Notes: a model not told the origin generated them from the sequence alone. A stretch of DNA of 64,000 bases from Pandoraea pnomenusa (GCF_000767615.3 NZ_CP009553.3:4960001-5024000); one strand, 5' to 3'. Shown: positions 42,482 through 51,305, numbered from the stretch's first letter. Numbers and translations: made by a program.

Positions 42482-43012
42482 ATGAACACGACCATGAGCG
42501 ACACCCCCCGCATTCCCGAACCCGCCCAGGAACAGACCCTGCCCGAAGGCGCGCGTCACGTGGCGCGACTGCTCGCCGGCATGGGCCACGATCAACCCAT
42601 CGTGCTGCTGCCCGAGACCGGCAAGACGTCGGCCGAAGCCGCCGCCGGCCTGGGCTGCGAAGTGGCGCAGATCGCCAAGTCGATCATCTTTCGCCGTGCC
42701 GCCGACGACACGCCGGTGCTGGTCATCGCCAGCGGCATCAATCGCGTGGACGAGAAGAAAGTCGCGGCACAGGTGGGCGAGCTCGCCCGCGCCGACGCGC
42801 GCTTCGTCAAGGAGAAAACCGGCTATTCGATCGGCGGGGTGAGCCCGATCGGGCACGTGGTCGCACCGGTCACGCTGATCGACGAAGACCTGCTCAAGCT
42901 CGCCAGCCTCTGGGCCGCCGCCGGCCACCCGCACGCCGTGTTCAACCTCACGCCGCAGCAGCTCGTGGCGATGACGGGCGCGCCGGTCGTGGACGTGGCG
43001 CTGCGCAGTTGA
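42482..43012 (+). CDS. YbaK/EbsC family (Cys-tRNA(Pro) deacylase-like) protein
   Basis: A 176-residue YbaK/ProX-like editing-domain protein. Family motifs are CEVAQIAKSIIFR (the Lys that holds the tRNA 3' end), GINRVDEKKVAAQVG, KTGYSIGGVSPIGH (the GGVSP loop) and VFNLTPQQLVAMTGA at the end. Relatives hydrolyse mischarged tRNA, such as Cys-tRNA(Pro). Start 42482 or 42494 (MSDTPR) are both possible. It lies 44 bases after liuE. Confidence 0.9.
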   Translation: MNTTMSDTPRIPEPAQEQTLPEGARHVARLLAGMGHDQPIVLLPETGKTSAEAAAGLGCEVAQIAKSIIFRRAADDTPVLVIASGINRVDEKKVAAQVGELARADARFVKEKTGYSIGGVSPIGHVVAPVTLIDEDLLKLASLWAAAGHPHAVFNLTPQQLVAMTGAPVVDVALRS

Positions 43013-43120
43013 ACCGTTCGCGCCAGCGAAAGTGAATACGGCACCGGGTGGCGCGCATGCGTGTCGTTGCCTTCGGTCACGCATGCGCCGGCACCCCAAA
43101 CCTTAACGAGGAGACACGCC

Positions 43121-43558
43121 ATGCCGAGTCCCGAACTGGTTCCGGGCCTGACGTTCGAATGGACGTATCGCGTGCCGCGCAAGGCCGTCGTGCCCGAACT
43201 GTACGACGACGTCGAACTCTGCCGCGACATGCCCGCGGTGCTCGCCACGGGGTATCTCGCGGGCATTCTCGAATGCGCCTGCCTGCAGGCGATTCGACCG
43301 TACCTCGACTGGCCGCGCGAACAGTCGCTCGGCACGCTGGTCTCGTTCACGCACCTGGCGGCCACGCCCGCGGGCGATACGTTGCGCATCCGGGGCACGC
43401 TCGTCGATGTCGCCGGGCGCACGCTGCGCTTCGAAGTCGAAGCGTGGGACGGGCTCGACAAGGTCAGCGCCGGCACCCACGAGCGCGTGATCGTCGACGA
43501 GGCACGCTTCCAGGGCAAGCTGCGCGAAAAAGCCGCGCGGCTCGGCCTTTCCGTGTAG
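43121..43558 (+). CDS. FlK-like hotdog thioesterase
   Basis: A 145-residue thioesterase resembling FlK, the fluoroacetyl-CoA thioesterase family. The sequence shows Thr in LATGYLAGILECACLQAIRP, Glu in ILECA and the catalytic His in VSFTHLAATPAGDTLRIRGTLV. GTHERVIVDEARFQGKLREKAARLG is the typical tail. A GAGGAG site precedes ATG 43121. Most family members act on general acyl-CoA, so fluoroacetate resistance should not be assumed. It forms a run with DUF1289, MaoC and an MBL hydrolase on the same strand. Confidence 0.85.
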   Translation: MPSPELVPGLTFEWTYRVPRKAVVPELYDDVELCRDMPAVLATGYLAGILECACLQAIRPYLDWPREQSLGTLVSFTHLAATPAGDTLRIRGTLVDVAGRTLRFEVEAWDGLDKVSAGTHERVIVDEARFQGKLREKAARLGLSV

Positions 43559-43579
43559 TCACCTTCTGCCTGTCACGTC

Positions 43580-43822
43580 ATGCTCCCACTCGCCTCGCCC
43601 GTTCCATCGCCCTGCACCAACATCTGCCGGATGAACCCGGCGACGGGCTGGTGCTCGGGTTGCTGGCGCACGCTCGCGGAAATCGCCGCGTGGTCCACCA
43701 TGGCCGACGATGACAAACGCCACGTCTGGTCGCTGCTGCCCTCGCGACGCGCCGAGCACGAGGAGCCGCCGGTGCAACATCGTCGCGTGATCGCGGACGA
43801 CCCCGGCGCGGGCAGCACCTGA
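43580..43822 (+). CDS. DUF1289 domain-containing protein
   Basis: An 80-residue protein with the DUF1289 core CTNICRMNPATGWCSGCWRTLAEIAAW. Cys residues at 12, 16, 25 and 28 suggest a zinc or Fe-S site. The C-terminus is polar and probably disordered. The function is unknown. It starts 22 bases after the FlK-like gene. Confidence 0.88.
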   Translation: MLPLASPVPSPCTNICRMNPATGWCSGCWRTLAEIAAWSTMADDDKRHVWSLLPSRRAEHEEPPVQHRRVIADDPGAGST

Positions 43823-43856
43823 CGCGCTCCGACGCACCACTTTTTCATTACCGCAT

Positions 43857-44288
43857 ATGGGAAAAATCGTTGCCGTTGGCGAGACCTTCTCCGCCACCCA
43901 TCATTTCTCGCCCGATTCGATCCGCGAGTTTTCCACGCTGGCGTGCGACCTCAATCCGCTGCACCACGATGCCGATTACGCCGCGGCCGATCCGCGTTTC
44001 GGCGGGTTGATCTCGTCGGGCACGCAGCAGATGTCGTACCTCGCCGCGTTGCTCGCCACGCACTACTCCAGGACGGCTCAGCCGCTCGGACTGGAATTCG
44101 ACATGAAGCTGCGCCGTGCCGTGCACGCGGGCGACGACGTCACGGTGCGCTGGACCGTCACCGACAGCCTGTGGAAGGAGAAACTGGCGGGCGACATCGT
44201 GTCGCTCGAGGGCGAGGCCGTCAATCAGCGCGGCGAGACCGTGATCGCGGCCACGGCCAAGATCCTCGTGTCCGCCAGGCCGACGTGA
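43857..44288 (+). CDS. MaoC-like (R)-specific enoyl-CoA hydratase/dehydratase
   Basis: A 143-residue MaoC-type hotdog protein. The hydratase motif is present as FSTLACDLNPLHHDADYAAADPRFGGLISSGTQQMSYLAALL, with the catalytic Asp and His in DLNPLHHD. The later part is LEFDMKLRRAVHAGDDVTVRWTVTDS. It would add water to 2-enoyl-CoA. The neighbour genes are acyl-CoA related (thioesterase, HMG-CoA lyase), so it may act on branched or short-chain acyl-CoA. The true substrate is unknown. Confidence 0.88.
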   Translation: MGKIVAVGETFSATHHFSPDSIREFSTLACDLNPLHHDADYAAADPRFGGLISSGTQQMSYLAALLATHYSRTAQPLGLEFDMKLRRAVHAGDDVTVRWTVTDSLWKEKLAGDIVSLEGEAVNQRGETVIAATAKILVSARPT

Positions 44289-44352
44289 ATCGCCGGTACA
44301 GCGCACGCACGCTCCCCGGTCGCACCGCCTTGTCAACTCACGAGATACGCCC

Positions 44353-45276
44353 ATGACCTCGCTTGCCCTGCCCGCCGGGATGCGCGTGTTCGAGCGCGGC
44401 TGGCTCTCATCGAACAATGTCCTGTTCCTTGGCGACGAACCGACGCTCGTCGACAGCGGCTACGTATCGCACGCGGCGCAAACGGTGGCGCTCGTGGCCC
44501 ACGCGCTGCCCGAGGGACAGCCGCTCGCGCGGCTCGTCAACACGCATCTGCATTCGGACCATTGCGGCGGGAATGCCGCGCTCCAGGCGCACTACGGGTG
44601 CCGCACCTGGGTACCTGCCGCCGAAGCCGATCCGGTCCGCCATTGGGACGAGCGCCGACTGTCGTTCGAAGCCACCGGCCAGCAATGCACGCGCTTCACC
44701 TTCGACGAGACGCTCTCGCCGGGTGACGCCATCACACTAGGCGACCACGAATGGCTGGTACTCGGCGCACCGGGGCACGACCCCCACGCGCTGATGCTCT
44801 ATAACGCCGCGCACGGCATTCTGATTTCGGGCGATGCTCTCTGGGAGCGCGGCTTCGGCGTGATCTTTCCGGAACTCGACGGAGCGTCGGGCTTTGCCGA
44901 ACAGGCGGCGGTACTCGATCTCATCGAGCAACTCGACGTTTCCATTGTGATTCCCGGACACGGCAAGCCGTTTGCCGATATCGACGGCGCACTGGCCGCG
45001 TCGCGCGCACGCCTTGCGTATCTTCAGGCCGACCCGGCGCGCAACGCACGCAACGCGCTCAAGGTGCTGATCGTGTTCCGGCTGATGGCCGACGGCAGCA
45101 TGGCGGGCGCCACGCTCAAGGCAACAATGGATACGGCAAGCGCCTGGCGCAACGCGGCGGCAATGCTCGCGCCGCCATCGGGCTGGCCGGCGCTGCTCGA
45201 TACGCTCGTGGCCGACCTTGCGAAGGCCGGGGCCGTGCGCTTCGACGCCGAGACCGACACGCTGTTCGCCGTCTGA
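44353..45276 (+). CDS. MBL-fold metallo-hydrolase
   Basis: A 307-residue metallo-beta-lactamase-fold protein. The zinc motif is THLHSDHCGGNAAL; APGHDPHALMLYN and ISGDALWERGFGVIFPEL follow, and IPGHGKPFADIDGAL completes the ligand set. The 80-residue helical C-terminus is typical of the glyoxalase-II/LACTB2-like side of the family. It is a different gene from the MBL protein at 11023. The substrate is unknown. A terminator follows 28 bases after the stop, ending this run of genes. Confidence 0.88.
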   Translation: MTSLALPAGMRVFERGWLSSNNVLFLGDEPTLVDSGYVSHAAQTVALVAHALPEGQPLARLVNTHLHSDHCGGNAALQAHYGCRTWVPAAEADPVRHWDERRLSFEATGQQCTRFTFDETLSPGDAITLGDHEWLVLGAPGHDPHALMLYNAAHGILISGDALWERGFGVIFPELDGASGFAEQAAVLDLIEQLDVSIVIPGHGKPFADIDGALAASRARLAYLQADPARNARNALKVLIVFRLMADGSMAGATLKATMDTASAWRNAAAMLAPPSGWPALLDTLVADLAKAGAVRFDAETDTLFAV

Positions 45277-45303
45277 CGGGACCTGGCGCGTCATGCAAAA
45301 AAC

Positions 45304-45338
45304 AACGCCGCTTGCCTGAGTCGACAAGCGGCGTTTGA
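45304..45338 (+). terminator. Terminator after MBL hydrolase
   Basis: AACGCCGCTTG (45304-45314) pairs with CAAGCGGCGTT (45325-45335), followed by TTG. Plus-strand A-runs at 45297-45302 would act as the T-run for minus-strand transcription, although no minus gene ends here. Confidence 0.75.
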
Positions 45339-45557
45339 GGACGTGACGTGCCGGACGAACGCTGCGGTCGCTAACGCCGCGTTCGCCTTGCGACCTCCTG
45401 CTGCCAAGGACGCCCGACACGCAATTTCATCCTACTCGGCCCGCGGGTTCGGGCTCAAGGGGACTTTCCCTGATGCGGCCAGTGGCACCTCGCGAACCCG
45501 ATGCGGAACCGAAGCTTTCCTCAATTGCGCGTCAACCGGGCAGCCGGCAATTCCCCC

Positions 45558-45607
45558 TATAATCGAACGATCGTTCGCGAAATCGCGAGATCGCAAATTC
45601 GCGAATT
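45558..45607 (+). promoter_or_regulatory. TATAAT box with abutting palindromes, upstream of nitronate monooxygenase
   Basis: TATAAT at 45558-45563 is a perfect -10 element, but no -35 at standard spacing is visible. It abuts CGAACGATCGTTCG (45564-45577), a perfect 14-bp palindrome. TTCGCGAA occurs at 45574-45581 and again at 45598-45605, the second within the perfect palindrome AATTCGCGAATT (45596-45607). This layout is typical of operators for dimeric repressors such as TetR types, but no regulator gene is adjacent. It lies 78-127 bases upstream of the gene at 45685. Confidence 0.6.
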
Positions 45608-45684
45608 CGACACGTGACCGACGTTCGGACACGGCGCAACAGCGCCACGGCCGCCGGTACGGGCGTTCTGCTCAAGGAGACTTC

Positions 45685-46632
45685 ATGGCCCTTCCCGAGA
45701 TTCTGCAAAACCTGGCGTTGCCCGTCGTGGCGTCGCCGATGTTCATCGTCAGCTACCCGGAGCTCGTGCTGGCGCAGTGCAAGGCCGGCATCGTCGGCTC
45801 GTTCCCCGCGCTCAATGCGCGCGAGCCGCAGATTCTCGAGGACTGGCTCTCGCGCATTGGCGAGGAGCTGGCGTCGTTCAAGGCCGCGAACCCGGATGCC
45901 GTGGTCGGACCGCTGGCCGTCAACCAGATCGTGCATCAGTCGAACCAGCGGCTCGAACATGATGTGCGCGTGTGCGTTGAGCATCGCGTGCCGATCTTCA
46001 TCACCAGTCTGCGCGCGCCGCCCAAGGAAGTGCTCGATGCGGTCCACAGCTACGGCGGCATCGTGCTGCATGACGTGATCAATCTGCGTCATGCGAACAA
46101 GGCGCTCGAGGCGGGCGTGGACGGGCTGATCCTCGTCGCCGCCGGCGCGGGCGGGCATGCGGGCACGCTCTCGCCATTCGCGCTCGTCGGAGAAGTACGC
46201 AAGATCTTCGACGGACCGATCGTGCTGTCGGGCTCGATCGCCAACGGCGGTTCGATCCTCGCCGCGCAGGCCATGGGTGCCGACCTCGCCTACATTGGCA
46301 CGCGCTTCATCGCCTCGTCCGAAGCCAATGCGAGCGACGCCTACAAACAGGCCATCGTCGACGCCAGCGCGAACGACATCATCTATTCGAACCTTTTCAC
46401 GGGTGTCTCGGGCAACTACATCCGGCAGAGCATTGTGAACGCCGGCCTCGATCCGGAGAACCTGCCCACGGCCGACAAGAGCACGATGAACTTCTCGAAG
46501 GCGAAGGCATGGAAGGACATCTGGGGTGCCGGTCAGGGCGTCGGGCTGATGGACGACGTTCGGCCCGCGGCCGAGATCGTCGCGCGTCTGAAGCAGGAGT
46601 ACAACGACACGCGCAAGCGCCTGTCTCTCTGA
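45685..46632 (+). CDS. Nitronate monooxygenase (2-nitropropane dioxygenase family)
   Basis: An FMN-dependent TIM-barrel enzyme of 315 residues that oxidises alkyl nitronates such as propionate-3-nitronate. The FMN-contact segments are LPVVASPMFIVSYPELVLAQCKAGIVGSFPALNAR and DGLILVAAGAGGHAGTLSPFALVGEVRK. GPIVLSGSIANGGSILAAQAMGADLAYIGTRF is the phosphate site. An AAGGAG ribosome site precedes ATG 45685; the frame is open further upstream but passes through the operator-like palindromes. It may protect against toxic nitronates made by plants or fungi. Confidence 0.92.
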   Translation: MALPEILQNLALPVVASPMFIVSYPELVLAQCKAGIVGSFPALNAREPQILEDWLSRIGEELASFKAANPDAVVGPLAVNQIVHQSNQRLEHDVRVCVEHRVPIFITSLRAPPKEVLDAVHSYGGIVLHDVINLRHANKALEAGVDGLILVAAGAGGHAGTLSPFALVGEVRKIFDGPIVLSGSIANGGSILAAQAMGADLAYIGTRFIASSEANASDAYKQAIVDASANDIIYSNLFTGVSGNYIRQSIVNAGLDPENLPTADKSTMNFSKAKAWKDIWGAGQGVGLMDDVRPAAEIVARLKQEYNDTRKRLSL

Positions 46633-46864
46633 CGATTCGCGAGGATCTCCCGGACGAGCCGTCGAAGGGCCGCCCGCGGCCGACGCGCGCTGCGGGTGTG
46701 CTCCGCGCCCGGGTGAACGGCTCCGGCAAAAGCGACAACGTCCACTGCCAAAGCGCAAGCGCCGCCACGGGCGTCAATGGCAATCTCCCTCCTTCCGGGC
46801 TACGGGACGCCTGCGTGTCAACCACGCCTGCTGATGTCCCGCCCCGTTCTCTGGAGGCAATCCC

Positions 46865-48991
46865 ATGGCGCTTTCCTCGCATCGACGCGCAATCCGTTGC
46901 GCACCGAGCTATGCACCGCCACGGCTCGATACTCGAGGCACCCGCAATCCTCACCTCACCCACCAATTCCCTCGCCGGTTTCGCGCCGCACGCGTCGGAC
47001 GCCGCAACCTGACATTCGACGCTCCGTCACGTGATGCCGCCGCAGCCATACCCCCTCTTGCTCGTACGCAAAGGCCAACCGCGGTTTGCGCCGCATCCAC
47101 GATATTCGCCGTAGCGCTGGTCGCCAATCTCGCCGCCGCTTCCGCCCGCGCCACCCCCGCTGTGCCCGCCGGCATTGACCGTCCGGCGCTCGGCGAACGC
47201 GCGAGCGACGACGTCCTTCCGGCAAGGGCCAATGCCTTCGGACACATCGACATCGACGTCGCGCCGATCCACGCCCCTGTCATCAAGACCGACTATCCCG
47301 TATCCGATGTGCTGCGCGCGCTGGCTTCCGCAGACGCGCCGTTTCGAAATCTCGGGAAAACGCTCGGCGACGCTTATGCGGTGCTGAGCGGCAACGATGT
47401 GGCGCCACGTACACGACAGACGATCATGCAGGTGGGCGCATTCATGGATCTTGCGACCGGGCTCGTTCCGGCGGTACAACGTATGCGCGTCGGCGCACAG
47501 GTCGCGGATGTCAGTGCCGACGCCGTCGAACACAACCACGTCGACACCGATGGCATTACAGGGATCGTCCAGGTTGCCGATCCCCGTGCGATGAGCGCGG
47601 GCGCGTCCCGACAGACAGGGCGCGGCGCCCTGCCCGCCCCCCACCGTGTTGCGGCACGCCCGGACGCGCTCCCGGATTCGCGATCGGATGTGGTGCGGGC
47701 CGCGCCGGCGGAGCGGCGTGACGCAGTCGGCGCAACACGAGACGCGCGGCCGCACGTCGGGAACACACCCGGCGTCGATGCGGACACGCCCTTTCGCATC
47801 GCGGGCGAACACGAGCATCTGAGCGGCTACGCGCAAGCGCTTCCCCCCGGTGTTGCACCGGGCACCCCGCGCCAGCGTCTGATACTCGCGGCCGGACGCT
47901 ACTACCTCGCAGGCGAAGCAGGCTACTACCACGCTACACGAGGACGCAGCGCCGACCATTGGCTTGTCGAAGCCCCCAGAGGCGCGGACCGCCGCGCCCC
48001 CGTCCCCGTGCACTACGACGCCGACACCGGACAGTGGCGCGCCGAAGCACCACTGCGACTGTGCGGCGGTGGCTGCGCGCCGAGCCGCGAAGCCACGCCC
48101 GACAGCATCGCGCTCGACCATGATCGCGTCGCATCCGCCCTCGCCCATCTCCCGGACGAAAACATACGCGAGGGCATTCAGCGCGCCTTTGCCGACCTGA
48201 GCCTGTTGCATCTCACCCGCAGCAACCGGCCCGACCTGCACATGATGCGAGACAACTCGATCGTCGATCACCGTGCGGCCTTGCGCGCGGCAATGAAGCA
48301 CATCAAGCCCGGCGCATCGCTGGTCAGGCAGCAGCAGGCAGCCTCCCTGATTACCGCGATGCATTACTACTGGCATCCCGACGCGGAAGCCTTCTGCCAG
48401 GAGAACGCCGAAATCCTCTTTCACTACCTGCTCGTCAACGATGTCCCCATCGATCGAATTCGCATGATCACGATTCAACCCAAGAATCGCCCGCCGCATG
48501 TTCTCGTGCTTTATACGGAATCCGAAACGTTGATTCCACTGCTCGATGCGGCGACGCCGCAGCCTCCCGTCGGCGCTCGTCCTGACGGCATTCGGGACGG
48601 CGTCTTTGCGCGGGAAATCTACGAATCGCGCGACACCACCTTGTTGCTGGATCCCTGGAGTCACGCACGCGCGACCTCGTTCTTCCACGCCAATCACGCG
48701 ATCAGCCTCGTCGAGACACTCGATGCGGCATTCGTCGACATCGGTCATCGCCCGGGCAGCGATTACACCGTTTCGATCACACGCCCGCTAGGGACGCCCC
48801 GGGCAAGCGTCGTCAGCTTGTCGGGTGGCGACAACCGGGAGACGCAGGGCAGTTGGGACAGCCTGGAAAGCGACAGGAGATCCGGCCATCCGGACGGCTC
48901 AGGCAGATCGGGAAGTGGGAGCAGCCTCTCCGGAGGCTCGTCAGCCCCGGCGGCGCGAGACAGCGGCAGCGAGGGCGCCATTCTCCCTTGA
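46865..48991 (+). CDS. Exported protein A of a tandem paralogous pair, putative Cys-His-Asp hydrolase
   Basis: A 708-residue protein with no family I recognise. The basic N-terminal 70 residues precede a hydrophobic export-like segment at about 72-96 (VCAASTIFAVALVANLAAA). This is unusually late and could be an extended signal peptide or a signal anchor. A helical region runs 135-230, then a variable linker, then HLSGYAQALPPG, DHWLVEAPR, APLRLCGGGCAPSR and RDNSIVDHRAALRAAMK. C511 in AEAFCQENAEILF, H545 in PPHVLVLYTES and D596 in LLLDPWSHA may form a papain- or transglutaminase-like triad. The tail is Ser/Gly-rich. GGAGG lies seven bases before ATG 46865. Its paralog follows after 70 bases. 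The hydrolase idea is inference. Confidence 0.75.
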   Translation: MALSSHRRAIRCAPSYAPPRLDTRGTRNPHLTHQFPRRFRAARVGRRNLTFDAPSRDAAAAIPPLARTQRPTAVCAASTIFAVALVANLAAASARATPAVPAGIDRPALGERASDDVLPARANAFGHIDIDVAPIHAPVIKTDYPVSDVLRALASADAPFRNLGKTLGDAYAVLSGNDVAPRTRQTIMQVGAFMDLATGLVPAVQRMRVGAQVADVSADAVEHNHVDTDGITGIVQVADPRAMSAGASRQTGRGALPAPHRVAARPDALPDSRSDVVRAAPAERRDAVGATRDARPHVGNTPGVDADTPFRIAGEHEHLSGYAQALPPGVAPGTPRQRLILAAGRYYLAGEAGYYHATRGRSADHWLVEAPRGADRRAPVPVHYDADTGQWRAEAPLRLCGGGCAPSREATPDSIALDHDRVASALAHLPDENIREGIQRAFADLSLLHLTRSNRPDLHMMRDNSIVDHRAALRAAMKHIKPGASLVRQQQAASLITAMHYYWHPDAEAFCQENAEILFHYLLVNDVPIDRIRMITIQPKNRPPHVLVLYTESETLIPLLDAATPQPPVGARPDGIRDGVFAREIYESRDTTLLLDPWSHARATSFFHANHAISLVETLDAAFVDIGHRPGSDYTVSITRPLGTPRASVVSLSGGDNRETQGSWDSLESDRRSGHPDGSGRSGSGSSLSGGSSAPAARDSGSEGAILP

Positions 48992-49061
48992 CGCTCCCGC
49001 CATGCCCTGACTCACTGACTCCCTGACTCCCCCATCGATTTCATCGGAGACGGATCGCCAA

Positions 49062-51305
49062 ATGCATTCAACCACACACGCTCGTGCCATCGCCCCAACG
49101 CCCCGCTACGACGCGCGGTTCGCCCACCATCGGACACCCACCGCCTTCGAATTTCGCGGTACCTTCCGGCACGCGCGTGCAGCGCACGCCGCACGGGACA
49201 TCAACGACACGCATCGAAGCCGGCCCGCCGCGCGCGATGCGTTCTGGCCTGTCGCATTCTCGGTGCTGCTGGCTGCCAACCTCGCGACACCGGCGACGTC
49301 CGCATTGCCACCGAGTGATCGTCGTGTCCGGCACGACAACAACGAGGACTACGGGCATGGCACTGCGACGATGCGGCTAGGCACGTCAGCGCCGACATCG
49401 AACCTCACGGCGATGCCATTGCCTGATCAGGTCATCGTGCGGCCGGTGACGCGCACTGCCATCAAATCCGACTACGCGATGCTCGACATACTCAAGGCAG
49501 TCGCCGCGGCGCGCTCGCCGTTCCTGAACACCGGCGAATCGCTCGCCGACGTGTACGAAATCGCCAGCGGGCAGCCGGTTGCCCCGGATTTTCGCCGCAT
49601 GCTGCGCGCGCTGACGGGCACGCTCGATACCGCCACGGGCATCGTTCCCGACGTTCAGGCATTGCGAATGCCCGCCGAGATCGCCGACATCGCCGCCGAC
49701 CGGATCACGGGCCGCGCGCTCGACACGAGCCGTCTGAGCGGCGTGCTGCAATTCGCCTCGCCACGTGGGCAGGCCATGCATGACGTACCTGAGTGGCGCG
49801 ATGCGCCTGTATTGCCGGATCGCGACGCCCCCGGATCTCCGGCGTTCGACGCTGCCATCGCAAGCGATGCCGCACCGGGCCGCCTCACCGAATCGCGCGC
49901 CGCGCCCGAGCGCGATCGCGCCGGCTACGACACCGCGCCAGACAGCTTTGCGGAAGTCTCCGGCCTCGACATCGCATTGCATGATGAGCCCGCGAGCCCC
50001 CGATTCATTCAGGATGAGCGGCGACACCTCTCAGGCTATGCACAAACCTTGCCCGAACGTTGGCGGCCCAAGGACGAAACGGCTCGACTCTTCGTCGCGG
50101 GTGGCCACCACTACCTTCGGGGCGAGGCCGGGGATTACCGCATCACACGCGGATTCAGCGACGATCACTGGCTCGTCGACGCGCCTCGCCGGAACCAGGC
50201 GCAGGTGCCGGTGACGTTCGACCCTGCCACCGGGCGGTGGCAGGCACACGCCCCCCTGCGGCTATGTGGCGGCGGATGCGGCCCGAGCCGTCCGATGACG
50301 CCCGACAGCATCACAAGCAGCTACGAAGACATCTTCGCCGCCACGCGGCACCTGCCCGACGAGTCCGCGCAGGAGGCGATCCAGAATGCGTTCGCCGACG
50401 TCGGTCGGTTGCGCCTGTTGCGCTCGAATCGCGAAGATCTTCGCGACTTGCGCGACAACTCGATCGTCGACCACCGGGCCGCGCTGAGCGTTGCGATGAA
50501 GGACATCAACCGCGGTGCGTCGTTAAGAAAGCAACAGCGCCAGGCCGCGGAAGCCACCGCGATGTATTACTACTCACGGCCGTTCGCGGAGGCGTTCTGC
50601 CAGGAGAACGCGGAAGTCCTGTTTTATTTCCTGCTTCAGGACGGCGTCGATCAGGACAATCTGCGCATGATCACCGTGCAGCCAAAAGGTCGGGCGCCGC
50701 ACGTCATGGTGCTCTACTCGGAGTCACGGGAGTTCATCGACATCCTCGACCGGTCGACGCCGCAGCCCAAAGCGCCGCTGCGTGAAGATGGCGTCACGTC
50801 GTCGCAGTTCGCCTGGGGCGCCTATCTGGCGCGCGACACCACCTTACTGCTTGACCCCTGGAGCCGGTACAAAGCGATTTCGTTTGCGCGTGCCGACACG
50901 CCGCAGGACGCAGTCGATATTCTCGACAGCGCATTCGCCGAGATCGGACACCGCACCGGATACCCGTACACCGTGTCGGTCACCCGGCCGCTCGCGGCGC
51001 GGCGTCACGCGGTGATCGGGCAGACGAGCAGCAGCACCAGCCTCGGCAGTGCGGCAAGCGCGCGCAGTTCGAACAGCGCGAAACCGGAGAAAGGTGAAAG
51101 ACGCTGGTCAGGCGCATCCGGCAGCACCGGCAGCACCGGCGGATCCGGTGCGTCGGGTGCATGGGGCGCATCGGGTGCGTCCGCAGCATTCAATGCGTTT
51201 GCACCGTCGAGCGCACGCCACACGCCGCATGCTTCTCATGTGCGACGATCGCCCGACGCCGCGCGGCCGCTATCGCCTGTCGCCGAAGCTTCATCCGCAG
51301 GCTAA
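49062..51305 (+). CDS. Exported protein B of a tandem paralogous pair, putative Cys-His-Asp hydrolase
   Basis: A 747-residue paralog of the preceding protein. A 58-residue polar N-terminus is followed by a hydrophobic segment at about 59-82 (FWPVAFSVLLAANLATPATSA). The helical region (AIKSDYAMLDILKAVAAARSPFLNTGESLADVYEIASG) aligns with protein A. HLSGYAQTLPE, DHWLVDAPR, APLRLCGGGCGPSR, RDNSIVDHRAALSVAMK and KQQRQAAEATAMYYY are all shared. C513 (EAFCQENAEVLF), H547 (APHVMVLYSES) and D598 (LLLDPWSRY) have the same 34- and 51-residue spacing as in A. The Ser/Gly/Ala-rich tail is longer. A GGAGACGG site precedes ATG 49062. Function is unknown. Confidence 0.75.
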   Translation: MHSTTHARAIAPTPRYDARFAHHRTPTAFEFRGTFRHARAAHAARDINDTHRSRPAARDAFWPVAFSVLLAANLATPATSALPPSDRRVRHDNNEDYGHGTATMRLGTSAPTSNLTAMPLPDQVIVRPVTRTAIKSDYAMLDILKAVAAARSPFLNTGESLADVYEIASGQPVAPDFRRMLRALTGTLDTATGIVPDVQALRMPAEIADIAADRITGRALDTSRLSGVLQFASPRGQAMHDVPEWRDAPVLPDRDAPGSPAFDAAIASDAAPGRLTESRAAPERDRAGYDTAPDSFAEVSGLDIALHDEPASPRFIQDERRHLSGYAQTLPERWRPKDETARLFVAGGHHYLRGEAGDYRITRGFSDDHWLVDAPRRNQAQVPVTFDPATGRWQAHAPLRLCGGGCGPSRPMTPDSITSSYEDIFAATRHLPDESAQEAIQNAFADVGRLRLLRSNREDLRDLRDNSIVDHRAALSVAMKDINRGASLRKQQRQAAEATAMYYYSRPFAEAFCQENAEVLFYFLLQDGVDQDNLRMITVQPKGRAPHVMVLYSESREFIDILDRSTPQPKAPLREDGVTSSQFAWGAYLARDTTLLLDPWSRYKAISFARADTPQDAVDILDSAFAEIGHRTGYPYTVSVTRPLAARRHAVIGQTSSSTSLGSAASARSSNSAKPEKGERRWSGASGSTGSTGGSGASGAWGASGASAAFNAFAPSSARHTPHASHVRRSPDAARPLSPVAEASSAG

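Noticed and set aside
43121..43558. Fluoroacetate resistance gene
   Set aside because: The protein is FlK-like, but this family is broad and no organofluorine genes are near.
45343..45684. N-terminal extension of nitronate monooxygenase
   Set aside because: The extension covers the TATAAT box and palindromes. ATG 45685 has AAGGAG and starts at the conserved barrel.
47027..48748. 573-residue minus-strand frame opposite exported protein A
   Set aside because: Protein A has a ribosome site, an export segment and a paralog that aligns along its length. The antisense frame has none of these.
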